DNA of 64,000 bases, from the NCBI RefSeq assembly GCF_009758015.1, contig NZ_WSEL01000003.1, positions 124,001 to 188,000 of the forward strand. Reading direction: 5' to 3'. Made by a program: the position numbers and the translations under genes. This DNA is from Ramlibacter pinisoli. GTDB lineage: Bacteria; Pseudomonadota; Gammaproteobacteria; Burkholderiales; Burkholderiaceae_C. This document shows, piece by piece, positions 52,538 to 61,810 of the stretch. Every line of letters starts with the position of its first letter. Position 1 is the stretch's first letter. The notes beneath the pieces were generated by a model, which saw nothing but the letters and a program-made list of their open reading frames with translations, was not told where the DNA came from and did not search any database.

Positions 52538-53764
52538 TCAGTGCGCCGTCCACTGGATGGTGCTGATGTCCACGCCGTCCTGGTACATCTCCCAGAGCGG
52601 GCTGAGCTCGCGCAAGCGGGCCACGTTCTTGCGAATGGTGTCCACCGCGTAGTCGATTTCTTCCTCGGTCGTGAAGCGGCCGATCGTCATGCGCAGGCTG
52701 CTGTGCGCCAACTCGTCGCTGCGGCCGAGGGCGCGCAGCACGTAGCTCGGCTCGAGCGATGCCGAGGTGCACGCCGAACCGGACGACACCGCCAGGCCCT
52801 TGATGCCCATGATCAGCGACTCGCCCTCGACGAAGTTGAAGCTGATGTTCAGGTTCTGCGCAACGCGCCGCCCGGCGGCCATGCTGCCGTTGATGAACAC
52901 CTGCTCGACGTCCTTGAGGCCCTCGAGCAGCCGTTGCTGCAGCGCGCGGGCCTTGGCGTTGTCCTGCGCCATCTCTTCCCTGGCGAGGCGGAAGGCCTCG
53001 CCCATGCCGACGATCTGGTGCGTGGGCAGCGTGCCCGAGCGCATGCCGCGCTCGTGGCCACCGCCGTGCATCTGCGCTTCCAGCCGCACGCGCGGCTTGC
53101 GGCGCACGTACAGCGCGCCGATGCCCTTGGGCCCGTAGGTCTTGTGCGAGGCCAGGCTCATGAGGTCGACCGGCAGCGTCTTCAGGTCGATCTCGACCTT
53201 GCCGGTGGCCTGCGCCGCATCGACGTGGAAGATGACGCCCTTTTCGCGGCACAGCGCGCCGATGGTGGGGATGTCCTGGATGACACCGATCTCGTTGTTG
53301 ACCAGCATGACGCTGACCACGATGGTGTCGGGCCGCAGCGCGGCCTTGAGCTTCTCCAGGTCGACCAGGCCGTCTTCCTGCACGTCGAGGTAGGTGACCT
53401 CGAACCCCTGCCGCTCCAGCTCGCGGGTGGTGTCCAGCACCGCCTTGTGCTCGGTCTTGACCGTGATGAGGTGCTTGCCGCGCGTCTTGTAGAAGTGCGC
53501 CGCGCCCTTCAGGGCCAGGTTGTTGGATTCCGTTGCACCCGAGGTCCAGACGATCTCGCGCGGGTCGGCGCCGATCAGGGCCGCCACCTGCTCACGCGCC
53601 TTCTCGACGGCGGCCTCGGCCTCCCAGCCCCATGCGTGGCTGCGCGAGGCCGGATTGCCGAAGTGCTCGCGCAGCCAGGGGATCATTGCGTCGACGACGC
53701 GCGGGTCCACCGGCGTCGTGGCGCCGTAATCCATGTAGATCGGGAAGTGCGGGGTCATGTCCAT
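52538..53764 (-). CDS. iscS: Cysteine desulfurase IscS
   Basis: 408-residue PLP enzyme. The PLP Lys is in [17 protein letters not shown] and the mobile catalytic Cys in [17 protein letters not shown]. It supplies persulphide sulphur for IscU and for tRNA thiolation. Two in-frame ATGs, 53764 and 53758, are both plausible. It lies 36 bp after iscR. Confidence 0.98.
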   Translation of the reverse strand: MDMTPHFPIYMDYGATTPVDPRVVDAMIPWLREHFGNPASRSHAWGWEAEAAVEKAREQVAALIGADPREIVWTSGATESNNLALKGAAHFYKTRGKHLITVKTEHKAVLDTTRELERQGFEVTYLDVQEDGLVDLEKLKAALRPDTIVVSVMLVNNEIGVIQDIPTIGALCREKGVIFHVDAAQATGKVEIDLKTLPVDLMSLASHKTYGPKGIGALYVRRKPRVRLEAQMHGGGHERGMRSGTLPTHQIVGMGEAFRLAREEMAQDNAKARALQQRLLEGLKDVEQVFINGSMAAGRRVAQNLNISFNFVEGESLIMGIKGLAVSSGSACTSASLEPSYVLRALGRSDELAHSSLRMTIGRFTTEEEIDYAVDTIRKNVARLRELSPLWEMYQDGVDISTIQWTAH

Positions 53765-53800
53765 GGCAGGGACGGAACTCTGGAAAAAGGTGGATCGGAG

Positions 53801-54340
53801 TCAGGACTTGGCCAGGGCGGCACTGCCCAGGGCGAAGACCGAGTTCGGCGCGTTCACCCGGATCGGCTTGACGACCGGCTGGCTGGAGATGGCGCGCTTG
53901 ACGGCCGGCTTGTCCTCGATCTGGACGCCCTTGGCGATCTGCTCGTCCACCAGCTTCTGCAGCGACACCGAATCGAGGAACTCGACCATGCGCTGGTTCA
54001 GCTGCGACCAGAGCTCGTGCGTCATGCAGCGCCCGCCCTCGCCGTTGCAGTTCTCCTTGCCGGCGCACTGGGTGGCGTCGATCGGCTCGTCGACCGAGAC
54101 GATGATGTCGGCCACCGTGATCTCGGAGGCCTTGCGGCCCAGCGTGTAGCCGCCGCCCGGCCCGCGGGTGGATTCCACCAGCTCGTGCCGGCGCAATTTG
54201 CCGAACAGCTGCTCCAGGTACGACAGCGAGATCTGCTGCCGCTGGCTGATAGCCGCCAGCGTGACGGGACCATTGTTCTGGCGCAGAGCCAGATCAATCA
54301 TCGCGGTGACCGCAAAACGGCCTTTGGTTGTGAGACGCAT
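53801..54340 (-). CDS. iscR: Fe-S cluster regulator IscR
   Basis: 179-residue Rrf2-family repressor. The winged helix-turn-helix begins [20 protein letters not shown], and [2Fe-2S] ligands C92, C98 and C105 with H108 are in [17 protein letters not shown]. With a cluster bound it represses its own isc operon. The C-terminal ~45 residues are a less conserved tail. GGAGG precedes the ATG. Likely binding sites lie at 54484-54532. Confidence 0.96.
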   Translation of the reverse strand: MRLTTKGRFAVTAMIDLALRQNNGPVTLAAISQRQQISLSYLEQLFGKLRRHELVESTRGPGGGYTLGRKASEITVADIIVSVDEPIDATQCAGKENCNGEGGRCMTHELWSQLNQRMVEFLDSVSLQKLVDEQIAKGVQIEDKPAVKRAISSQPVVKPIRVNAPNSVFALGSAALAKS

Positions 54341-54483
54341 CGCAACCTCCTGTTGTGCTGCTTGTCCGACTTTGTTGCGCCGCAGCAGCCTTGCTGCCAC
54401 GGCCCGTCTCCACCCTTGCTTTCCGGCGTGGGGCCGGCCCTCGTGGCGCTCTGCGGCGCCCAGCTGTTCGTTCTGTGCTCGAT

Positions 54484-54532
54484 CCCGAGCGATTCAATCA
54501 AGTATACCCGAAAACCCGCTGAATCGCTCGGG
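54484..54532 (-). promoter_or_regulatory. Paired IscR-like operator region upstream of iscR
   Basis: CCCGAGCGATTCA (54484-54496) and TGAATCGCTCGGG (54520-54532) form a perfect 13-bp inverted repeat 24 bp apart, 144-192 bases before the iscR ATG. Each arm resembles the CTCGGG half of the betaproteobacterial IscR site, and the gap holds TATACT on the minus strand, usable as a -10 box. Two opposed sites suggest autoregulation by two IscR dimers. Confidence 0.55.
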
Positions 54533-54595
54533 TAATCAGACTGGACAGTCGCAGGGTTGGTTCCCGGCCGCCCCGACCCGTCCGACGGGTGGAGG

Positions 54596-56698
54596 TCAGC
54601 CGCGACGGCCGGATTCGATGGGCACGATGTTGTCCCGGCCCGGCGCGCCGAACGCCTGCTCCTTGAGCAGCGCCAGCTGGTCGCGCACCCGCGCCGCCTT
54701 CTCGAACTCGAGGTTGCGCGCGTGTTCCAGCATCTGCTTTTCCAGCCGCTTGATCTCGCGCGCGATGTCCTTCTCGGACATGTCCTCGGCCAGGGCCCGC
54801 TGGAGCTCCTGCTTCTCCTGCTCCTTGCTGGCCTTCTCGCTGTAGACGCCGTCGATCAGGTCGCGAACCTGCTTCTTGATGCTGCGCGGCGTGATGCCAT
54901 GCAACTCGTTGTGGGCGATCTGCCGGGCCCTGCGCCGCTCGGTCTCGCCGATCGCCTTCTTCATCGACTCGGTCATCCTGTCGGCGTACAGGATCGCCCG
55001 GCCGTGCAGGTTGCGCGCCGCCCGCCCGATGGTCTGGATGAGCGACCGCTCGGCCCGCAGGAAGCCCTCCTTGTCGGCATCCAGGATGGCCACCAGCGAC
55101 ACCTCGGGGATGTCCAGGCCCTCGCGCAGCAGGTTGATGCCCACCAGCACGTCGAAGGCGCCCAGGCGCAGGTCACGCAGGATCTCCACGCGCTCGACGG
55201 TGTCGATGTCGCTGTGCATGTAGCGCACCTTGACCCCGTTGTCGGCCAGGTAGTCGGTCAGCTGCTCGGCCATGCGCTTGGTCAGCGTGGTGATCAGCAC
55301 GCGCTCGTGCTTCTCCGACCGGATGCGGATCTCCTGCAGCACGTCGTCGACCTGGTGCGTCGCCGGCCGGACCTCGACCTCGGGATCGATCAGCCCGGTC
55401 GGGCGCACCAGCTGCTCGACGACCTGCCCGGCGTGTTCGTTCTCGTAGTTCGCCGGCGTGGCCGAGACGAAGACGACCTGGCGCATGCGCGTCTCGAACT
55501 CCTCGAACTTCAGCGGCCGGTTGTCCAGCGCCGAGGGCAGCCGGAAACCGTACTCCACCAGCGTGGTCTTGCGCTGCCGGTCGCCGGCATACATGGCGTT
55601 CAGCTGGCCGATCATCTGGTGGCTCTCGTCCAGGAACATCAGCGAGTCCTTGGGCAGGTAGTCCGTCAGCGTCGAGGGCGGCGCACCCGGAGGAGCGCCC
55701 GACAGGTGCCGCGTGTAGTTCTCGATGCCCTTGCAGTGGCCCACCTCGCTGAGCATCTCGAGGTCGAAGCGGGTCCGCTGCTCCAGCCGCTGCGCCTCGA
55801 CCAGCTTGCCGGCGGAGACCAGCTCCTTCAGGCGCTGCTCCAGCTCGATCTTGATCGACTCCACCGCCGACACGACCTTCTCGCGCGGCGTCACGTAGTG
55901 GCTGGACGGATAGATGGTGAAGCGCGGCACCTTCTGGCGGATGCGGCCGGTCAGCGGGTCGAACAGCTGCAGCGTCTCGATCTCGTCGTCGAACAGCTCC
56001 AGCCGCACCGCCAGTTCGCTGTGTTCGGCCGGGAACACGTCGATGGTGTCGCCGCGCACGCGGAAGGTGCCGCGCGAGAAATCCTGCTCGTTGCGCGTGT
56101 ACTGCATCCGGATCAGCTGGCTGATGACGTCGCGCTGGCCGATCTTGTCGCCCACCCGGCAGATGAACCGCATCTGCGTGTAATCCTCCGGGGCGCCGAT
56201 GCCGTAGATGGCGCTCACCGTGGCGACGATCACGGTGTCGCGCCGCTCCAGCACGCTCTTGGTGGCCGACAGCCGCATCTGCTCGATGTGCTCGTTGATC
56301 GAGCTGTCCTTCTCGATGAACAGGTCGCGCTGGGGGACGTAAGCCTCGGGCTGGTAGTAGTCGTAGTAGCTCACGAAGTACTCCACCGCGTTCTTGGGGA
56401 AGAACTCGCGGAACTCCGAGTACAGCTGCGCCGCCAGCGTCTTGTTCGGCGCGAACACGATCGCCGGCCGTCCCAGCCGGGCGATCACGTTGGCCATGGT
56501 GAAGGTCTTGCCCGACCCGGTGACACCCAGCAGCGTCTGGAACACCTCCCCGTCCTCCACGCCCTCCACTAGCTTGTCGATCGCATGGGGCTGGTCGCCG
56601 GCGGGCGGATACGGCTGGAACAGCTCGAACGGCGAGCCGGGGAACGTGAGGAACGTCCCCTGTTGCGGTTCCTGCATGACTTCAGTGACTTCTGGCAT
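54596..56698 (-). CDS. uvrB: Excinuclease ABC subunit B
   Basis: 700 residues. UvrB verifies DNA damage in nucleotide excision repair. Walker [15 protein letters not shown], the beta-hairpin region [16 protein letters not shown], helicase motif [15 protein letters not shown] and a C-terminal UVR/UvrC-binding helix ([20 protein letters not shown]) are all present. The first in-frame ATG is used. It is divergent from the aminotransferase gene. No uvrA or uvrC is in the window. Confidence 0.98.
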   Translation of the reverse strand: MPEVTEVMQEPQQGTFLTFPGSPFELFQPYPPAGDQPHAIDKLVEGVEDGEVFQTLLGVTGSGKTFTMANVIARLGRPAIVFAPNKTLAAQLYSEFREFFPKNAVEYFVSYYDYYQPEAYVPQRDLFIEKDSSINEHIEQMRLSATKSVLERRDTVIVATVSAIYGIGAPEDYTQMRFICRVGDKIGQRDVISQLIRMQYTRNEQDFSRGTFRVRGDTIDVFPAEHSELAVRLELFDDEIETLQLFDPLTGRIRQKVPRFTIYPSSHYVTPREKVVSAVESIKIELEQRLKELVSAGKLVEAQRLEQRTRFDLEMLSEVGHCKGIENYTRHLSGAPPGAPPSTLTDYLPKDSLMFLDESHQMIGQLNAMYAGDRQRKTTLVEYGFRLPSALDNRPLKFEEFETRMRQVVFVSATPANYENEHAGQVVEQLVRPTGLIDPEVEVRPATHQVDDVLQEIRIRSEKHERVLITTLTKRMAEQLTDYLADNGVKVRYMHSDIDTVERVEILRDLRLGAFDVLVGINLLREGLDIPEVSLVAILDADKEGFLRAERSLIQTIGRAARNLHGRAILYADRMTESMKKAIGETERRRARQIAHNELHGITPRSIKKQVRDLIDGVYSEKASKEQEKQELQRALAEDMSEKDIAREIKRLEKQMLEHARNLEFEKAARVRDQLALLKEQAFGAPGRDNIVPIESGRRG

Positions 56699-56730
56699 GT
56701 GGTCGGGCGGATCGGGTGGGGGCGGACGTT

Positions 56731-56736
56731 TAAAAT
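56731..56736 (+). promoter_or_regulatory. Possible -10 box for the aminotransferase gene
   Basis: TAAAAT stands out in a G/C-rich 119-bp gap, 82 bases before the ATG. No good -35 box is found at the usual distance. Confidence 0.25.
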
Positions 56737-56817
56737 CGCGGGCAACCGGACAGCGTACAGCAACACCGGGCCGCCGCGCAGCTGCCTGCGCCGACCACCT
56801 TCCGAAGGATTTCCTGC

Positions 56818-58014
56818 ATGTCTTTGTTCCAAGCCGTCGAGATGGCCCCGCGCGATCCCATCCTGGGTCTCAACGAGCAGTTCGCCGCCGACACCAACCC
56901 CAACAAGGTCAACCTGGGGGTCGGCGTCTATTACGACGACAACGGCAAGCTGCCCCTGCTCGAGTGCGTGCAGAAGGCCGAGAAGCTCATGATGGAAGCG
57001 CCCAAGGCGCGCGGCTACCTGCCCATCGACGGCATCGCCGCCTATGACAGCGCCGTCAAGAGCCTGGTATTTGGGGCCGACAGCGAACCGGTCAAGAGCG
57101 GCCGCGTCGCCACCGTGCAGGCCCTGGGCGGCACCGGCGGCCTGAAGATCGGCGCCGACTTCCTGCGCAAGGTGCGCCCGGATGCCAAGGTCCTGATCAG
57201 CGACCCGAGCTGGGAGAACCACCGCGCCCTGTTCAGCCAGGCCGGCTTCACGGTCGAGGCCTATCCGTACTACGTCGCGGCCCGCCGCGGCATCGACTTC
57301 GACGGCATGCTGACGGCGCTGAACATGGCGCCGCAGGGCACCGTCGTGGTCCTGCACGCCTGCTGCCACAACCCCACGGGCTACGACCTCACGCCGGCCC
57401 AATGGGACCAGGTCATCGCCGCCACCAAGGCGCGCCAGCTGGTGCCCTTCCTGGACATGGCCTACCAGGGCTTCGGCCAGGGCATCCAGGAGGACGGCGC
57501 CGTGATCGGCAAGTTCGTGGCGTCCGGCCAGGACTTCTTCGTCTCCACTTCGTTCTCCAAGAGCTTCAGCCTGTACGGCGAGCGGGTCGGCGGCCTGTCG
57601 GTGCTGTGCGGCACCAAGGACGAAGCGGCGCGCGTCCTGAGCCAGCTCAAGATCGTCATCCGCACCAACTACAGCAACCCGCCGATCCACGGCGGCACGG
57701 TGGTGGCGACGGTGCTCAACACGCCCGAGCTGCGGACGCTGTGGGAGAAGGAGCTCGCCGGCATGCGGGTGCGCATCAAGCAGATGCGCACCGCCCTGGT
57801 CGAGAAGCTCAAGACCGCCGGCGTCCAGCAGGACATGTCGTTCATCACCCAGCAGGTCGGCATGTTCAGCTACTCCGGGCTGGCCAAGGAGCAGATGGTC
57901 CGGCTGCGCGAGGAGTTCGGCGTCTACGGCACGGACACCGGCCGCATGTGCGTCGCCGCCCTGAACAGCAAGAACATCGACTACGTCTGCCAGTCGATCG
58001 CCAAGGTGCTCTGA
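56818..58014 (+). CDS. tyrB: Aromatic amino acid / aspartate aminotransferase
   Basis: 398-residue class I PLP aminotransferase. Typical segments are [31 protein letters not shown], the PLP Lys in [17 protein letters not shown] and [13 protein letters not shown]. The family transfers amino groups between aromatic amino acids or aspartate and 2-oxoglutarate; TyrB and AspC cannot be separated by eye. GAAGGA precedes the ATG, and a terminator follows at 58037. Confidence 0.92.
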   Translation: MSLFQAVEMAPRDPILGLNEQFAADTNPNKVNLGVGVYYDDNGKLPLLECVQKAEKLMMEAPKARGYLPIDGIAAYDSAVKSLVFGADSEPVKSGRVATVQALGGTGGLKIGADFLRKVRPDAKVLISDPSWENHRALFSQAGFTVEAYPYYVAARRGIDFDGMLTALNMAPQGTVVVLHACCHNPTGYDLTPAQWDQVIAATKARQLVPFLDMAYQGFGQGIQEDGAVIGKFVASGQDFFVSTSFSKSFSLYGERVGGLSVLCGTKDEAARVLSQLKIVIRTNYSNPPIHGGTVVATVLNTPELRTLWEKELAGMRVRIKQMRTALVEKLKTAGVQQDMSFITQQVGMFSYSGLAKEQMVRLREEFGVYGTDTGRMCVAALNSKNIDYVCQSIAKVL

Positions 58015-58036
58015 GTCCTTCACGCTCCCCACCCGA

Positions 58037-58061
58037 AAGGCCGCTGCTTGCGGCCTTTTTT
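58037..58061 (+). terminator. Rho-independent terminator after the aminotransferase gene
   Basis: AAGGCCGC and GCGGCCTT form an 8-bp stem with a TGCTT loop, followed by a run of T ending at 58061, 23 bases after the stop codon. Confidence 0.9.
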
Positions 58062-58156
58062 CTTGGGCTGCAACGTGCCCCGTCTCACATCAAGTGACAG
58101 TCCTGTCCGGCACGCCAGGACTCGTCCGCGCGCGAAGCTTTTGGTCCTGACGACGC

Positions 58157-58235
58157 TGCAGCGCAACACACGGCTACAGTGGTCTTACGGATGAGCAAAA
58201 CTGAAGTGGACTGCTATATTGCAGCGCACAACACA
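58157..58235 (+). promoter_or_regulatory. Repeated TGCAGCGCA elements and -10 box upstream of phaZ
   Basis: TGCAGCGCAACACA (58157-58170) recurs as TGCAGCGCACAACACA (58220-58235). Each has the TGC-N3-GCA core reported for the PHA-responsive repressor PhaR. The second copy overlaps TATATT (58215-58220), a possible -10 box 27 bases before the ATG. A good -35 box is not evident. Confidence 0.4.
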
Positions 58236-58246
58236 AAGGCCCGCGC

Positions 58247-59587
58247 ATGCTCTACCAGATTTACGAGGCACACCGCTCCCTGATGGAGCCGTTCGCCGAT
58301 TTTGCCCAGGCCGCTGCGAAGCTTTACAGCAACCCGCTCACGCCTTTCGGCCAGAACCCCCTGTCGCAGCGCGTGTCCGCCAGCTACGAGCTGGTGTACC
58401 GCCTGTGGAAGGACTATGAGAAACCCAGCTTCGGCATCCAGACCGTGGAGATCGACGACATCGACGTTGTCGTCCACGAGACGGTCGAGATCGACAAGCC
58501 GTTCTGCGAACTGCGCCGTTTCAAGCGCTTCACCGACGATCCGGCGACGCTGACGAACCTCAAGGCGCAGCCGGCCGTGCTGATCGTCGCACCGCTGTCT
58601 GGCCACTACGCGACGCTGCTGCGCGACACGGTCCACAGCATGCTGCAGGACCACAAGGTCTTCATCACCGACTGGAAGAACGCCCGCATGGTGCCGCTGT
58701 CGCAGGGTGAGTTCCACCTCGACGACTACGTCAACTACGTGCAGGAGTTCATCCGGCACCTGCAGGGGCAATACGGCAACTGCCACGTCGTGAGCGTCTG
58801 CCAGCCGACGGTGCCCGTGCTCGCGGCCGTGTCGCTGATGGCGTCGCGCGGCGAGGTGACCCCGCTGACCATGACGATGATGGGCGGCCCCATCGACGCC
58901 CGCAAGTCGCCCACCGCGGTGAACAACCTGGCGATGAACAAGAGCTACTCCTGGTTCGAGAGCAACGTCATCTACCGTGTCCCGACCAACTTCCCGGGTG
59001 CGGGCCGGCGCGTCTACCCGGGCTTCCTGCAGCACACCGGGTTCGTGGCGATGAACCCCGACCGCCACCTCTCGAGCCACTACGACTACTTCAAACACCT
59101 CATCGCCGGCGACGACGCCGGGGCCGAGGCGCACCGCAAGTTCTACGACGAGTACAACGCCGTGCTCGACATGGACGCCGACTACTACCTCGAGACCATT
59201 CGCACGGTGTTCCAGGAATTCGCGCTGGTCAACGGCACGTGGGACGTCATCAGCAACGATGGCGACCTCGAGCGCGTGCGTCCCGAGGACATCCGCGACA
59301 CGGCCCTGCTGTCCATCGAGGGCGAGCTGGACGACATCTCCGGCGCCGGCCAGACCGAGGCCGTCCACGGCCTGTGCCCGGGCGTGCCCAAGACGCGCCA
59401 GAAGCACATCGAGGTCTCGGGCGCCGGGCACTACGGCATCTTCAGCGGCCGCCGCTGGCGCGAGATCGTGTACCCGCAGGTGCGCGACTACATCGCGCGC
59501 TTCAACCAGGGGCCCACCGTCGCCACCGAGAGCCGGGCGCCCACGCGCGCGGCGGCCCGCAGGAAGGCGGCTGAGCCGGCGGCGTGA
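58247..59587 (+). CDS. phaZ: Intracellular polyhydroxyalkanoate depolymerase
   Basis: 446 residues. The N-terminal [20 protein letters not shown] and alpha/beta-hydrolase core match the Ralstonia-type PhaZ. The nucleophile is Cys in a lipase-like box ([10 protein letters not shown], Cys 185) rather than Ser; the Asp (EGELDDISG) and His ([10 protein letters not shown]) follow. It releases 3-hydroxybutyrate from storage granules. The C terminus is an Arg/Ala-rich tail that could touch the granule or DNA. It overlaps the next gene by four bases. Confidence 0.94.
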   Translation: MLYQIYEAHRSLMEPFADFAQAAAKLYSNPLTPFGQNPLSQRVSASYELVYRLWKDYEKPSFGIQTVEIDDIDVVVHETVEIDKPFCELRRFKRFTDDPATLTNLKAQPAVLIVAPLSGHYATLLRDTVHSMLQDHKVFITDWKNARMVPLSQGEFHLDDYVNYVQEFIRHLQGQYGNCHVVSVCQPTVPVLAAVSLMASRGEVTPLTMTMMGGPIDARKSPTAVNNLAMNKSYSWFESNVIYRVPTNFPGAGRRVYPGFLQHTGFVAMNPDRHLSSHYDYFKHLIAGDDAGAEAHRKFYDEYNAVLDMDADYYLETIRTVFQEFALVNGTWDVISNDGDLERVRPEDIRDTALLSIEGELDDISGAGQTEAVHGLCPGVPKTRQKHIEVSGAGHYGIFSGRRWREIVYPQVRDYIARFNQGPTVATESRAPTRAAARRKAAEPAA

Positions 59588-60237
59588 CACCGGCCGAGCG
59601 GCTCCATGCCGCCCTGCCGCAGACACAGTGCACGCGCTGCGGCTTTCCCGACTGCCGCGGCTACGCACAGGCCATCGCGGCGGGCGAAGCGGACATCGAC
59701 CGCTGCCCGCCCGGCGGCCAGGAAGGCATCGGGCGCCTGGCCGCCCTGACCGGCCGGCCCGTGATTCCGCTCAATCCGGCCTACGGCACCGAAGGCCCCC
59801 GTGCCGTCGCGGTGATCGACGAGGCCTGGTGCATCGGCTGCACGCTGTGCCTGGACGCCTGCCCCACCGATGCGATCGTCGGCGCCAACAAGCGCATGCA
59901 CACCGTCATCGAGCCGGCCTGCACCGGCTGCGAACTCTGCATCCCGGTCTGCCCGGTGGATTGCATCTCGCTCGAGAACGCCAGCGGCGACCGCACCGGC
60001 TGGGCAGCCTGGAGCGACACCGCCGCGGCCGAGGCCCTGGCGCGCTACGAATGGCATCTTGAGCGGGGCGAGCGCCAGCGAAGCGAGAACGACGAACGGC
60101 TGGAGCGCAAGGCGCGCGCCAAGCTGGCCGACCTGCCCGCCCACACCGAAGGTGCGACGGGCGCCGAGGCCGACCGCAAGCGCGCCATCATCGAAGCGGC
60201 CCTGGCGCGCGCGAAGGCGCGGCGCCAGAACGGCTGA
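59584..60237 (+). CDS. RnfB-like polyferredoxin without other Rnf subunits
   Basis: 217 residues, GTG start overlapping the phaZ stop (GTGA). An N-terminal Fe-S domain (CTRCGFPDC, then CPPGG) is followed by two 4Fe-4S motifs, [12 protein letters not shown] and [15 protein letters not shown], and a charged helical C terminus. It lacks the N-terminal membrane anchor of true RnfB, and no rnfA, C, D, G or E genes are present, so it is probably a soluble electron carrier. Partners are unknown. Confidence 0.88.
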   Translation: MTPAERLHAALPQTQCTRCGFPDCRGYAQAIAAGEADIDRCPPGGQEGIGRLAALTGRPVIPLNPAYGTEGPRAVAVIDEAWCIGCTLCLDACPTDAIVGANKRMHTVIEPACTGCELCIPVCPVDCISLENASGDRTGWAAWSDTAAAEALARYEWHLERGERQRSENDERLERKARAKLADLPAHTEGATGAEADRKRAIIEAALARAKARRQNG

Positions 60238-60274
60238 AGCGCCGCCGCGGTCCCGCGTCGTCCTCGCCTGGCGC

Positions 60275-60715
60275 TCAGCCGCCGCCGGCGTCGTTCACCT
60301 GCTCGTTGAATTCGGCCAGGCCCATCGCCATGCCGATCTCGCGCGGCAGTGCATCCCGGGCCGAGAAGACCCCGAGGATGCGGTCGCCACGCAGCACGGG
60401 CAGATGGCGGAAGCCCTTCTCCAGCATGATGACCACCGCTTCGGACACCGGCGTTTCCGGTCCGACGCAGATCGGCTTGGGCGTCATCACGTCGCGCACC
60501 TTCGTGGTCGCGGGATCCAGCGCGCGCGCCACCACGCGCGTCATCAGGTCGCGCTCGGTCAGGATGCCCAGCATCCGGTCCGGCGGCTCCATCACGAGCA
60601 CGCTGCCGCAGATCGCCCGCGTCATCACGCAGGCGGCCTCGTGCACGCTGGCATCAGGGGCGACGCGCACGACATGCTTGCGCGACATCGACTGGAACAC
60701 GGTGCGCTCGCTCAT
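60275..60715 (-). CDS. CBS-domain pair protein
   Basis: 146 residues made of two CBS domains: VAPDASVHEAACVMTRAICGS with GILTERDLMTRVV, and VGPETPVSEAVVIMLEKGFRH with GVFSARDAL. CBS pairs bind adenine nucleotides or similar ligands and sense energy or redox state. A GGAG precedes the ATG. It lies 39 bp after the 2-oxoacid oxidoreductase beta gene and is probably cotranscribed. Confidence 0.92.
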   Translation of the reverse strand: MSERTVFQSMSRKHVVRVAPDASVHEAACVMTRAICGSVLVMEPPDRMLGILTERDLMTRVVARALDPATTKVRDVMTPKPICVGPETPVSEAVVIMLEKGFRHLPVLRGDRILGVFSARDALPREIGMAMGLAEFNEQVNDAGGG

Positions 60716-60754
60716 TGGTCACTCCTTGCCGCGCGGGGCGGCCCAGCCGCGCGG

Positions 60755-61810
60755 TCAGCGCAACGATGCGTTCAGCTTGTCCAGCGCCGGCCGGCCGGGA
60801 CACAGTTGTGCCAGGCCCAGCGCGTTCAGCGGCCGGGCACTGGTGTTCAGCGCCATGTGCAGGTCGGTCGCCAGCGGGTCGACATAGAGCAGCCCGGTCA
60901 CGACCTCGCCGCGGGACTGGTGCTGCTGCACATGGGCCATGGCCTGCTCGCGGTTCGTGGCGTCGTAGTCCGCATGCAGGCGCCGCAGCCGCAGGAAGGT
61001 GCCGTCGTGCTGGCGCACGTCCACCACTTCGCCCGGCCCATAGTCGGCCGTGATCTCCTCGCCGGGCGCGATGAAGTCGATGCGGCTGACCGATTCGTTG
61101 TGCTCGCGCACGTAGTCGTAGCTCTTGGTGCTGCCCGGATGGTTGTTGAAGGCGACGCAGGGGCTGATCACGTCGATGAACGCGGCGCCGCCGTGCTGGA
61201 TGGCGCCCTTGACCAGCGGCACCAGCTGCTGCTTGTTGCCCGAGAAGCCGCGGGCCACGTAGGTGGCGCCCAGCTGCAGCGCGATGCCCACCAGGTCGAC
61301 CGGACTGTCGCTGTTGATCACGCCCTTCTTGCTCTTGGATCCCTGGTCGGCGGTGGCCGAGAACTGGCCCTTGGTCAGGCCATAGACGCCGTTGTTCTCG
61401 ACGATGTAGGCCATGCGCACGCCGCGCCGCATCGCATGCGCGAACTGGCCCAGGCCGATGGAGGCCGAGTCGCCGTCGCCCGACACGCCCAGGTACAGCA
61501 GGTCGCGGTTGGCCAGGTTGGCGCCGGTGAGCACGCTGGGCATGCGGCCATGCACGGTGTTGAAGCCGTGTGAGGCGCCCAGGAAGTAGTCGGGCGTCTT
61601 CGAGCTGCAGCCGATGCCCGACAGCTTGGCGACGCGGTGCGGCTCGATGTCCAGTTCCCAGCAGGCCTGGATGATGGCGGCCGAGATCGAGTCGTGGCCG
61701 CAACCCGCGCACAGCGTGGAGATCTTGCCCTCGTAGTCGCGGCGCGTGTAGCCGACGCGATTCTTCTCGAGCGTGGGATGGCGCAGAGGCGGCTTGGCGA
61801 TGTAGGTCAT
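60755..61810 (-). CDS. korB: 2-oxoacid:ferredoxin oxidoreductase, beta subunit
   Basis: 351 residues. Thiamine-diphosphate-binding subunit: STLCAGCGHDSISAAI near the N terminus, the ThDP motif GVSGDGDSASIGLGQ and the downstream ENNGVYGLTKGQ. With the alpha subunit it would oxidise a 2-oxoacid to acyl-CoA and reduce ferredoxin; 2-oxoglutarate or pyruvate cannot be told apart by eye. It overlaps the alpha gene by four bases (ATGA). Confidence 0.9.
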   Translation of the reverse strand: MTYIAKPPLRHPTLEKNRVGYTRRDYEGKISTLCAGCGHDSISAAIIQACWELDIEPHRVAKLSGIGCSSKTPDYFLGASHGFNTVHGRMPSVLTGANLANRDLLYLGVSGDGDSASIGLGQFAHAMRRGVRMAYIVENNGVYGLTKGQFSATADQGSKSKKGVINSDSPVDLVGIALQLGATYVARGFSGNKQQLVPLVKGAIQHGGAAFIDVISPCVAFNNHPGSTKSYDYVREHNESVSRIDFIAPGEEITADYGPGEVVDVRQHDGTFLRLRRLHADYDATNREQAMAHVQQHQSRGEVVTGLLYVDPLATDLHMALNTSARPLNALGLAQLCPGRPALDKLNASLR

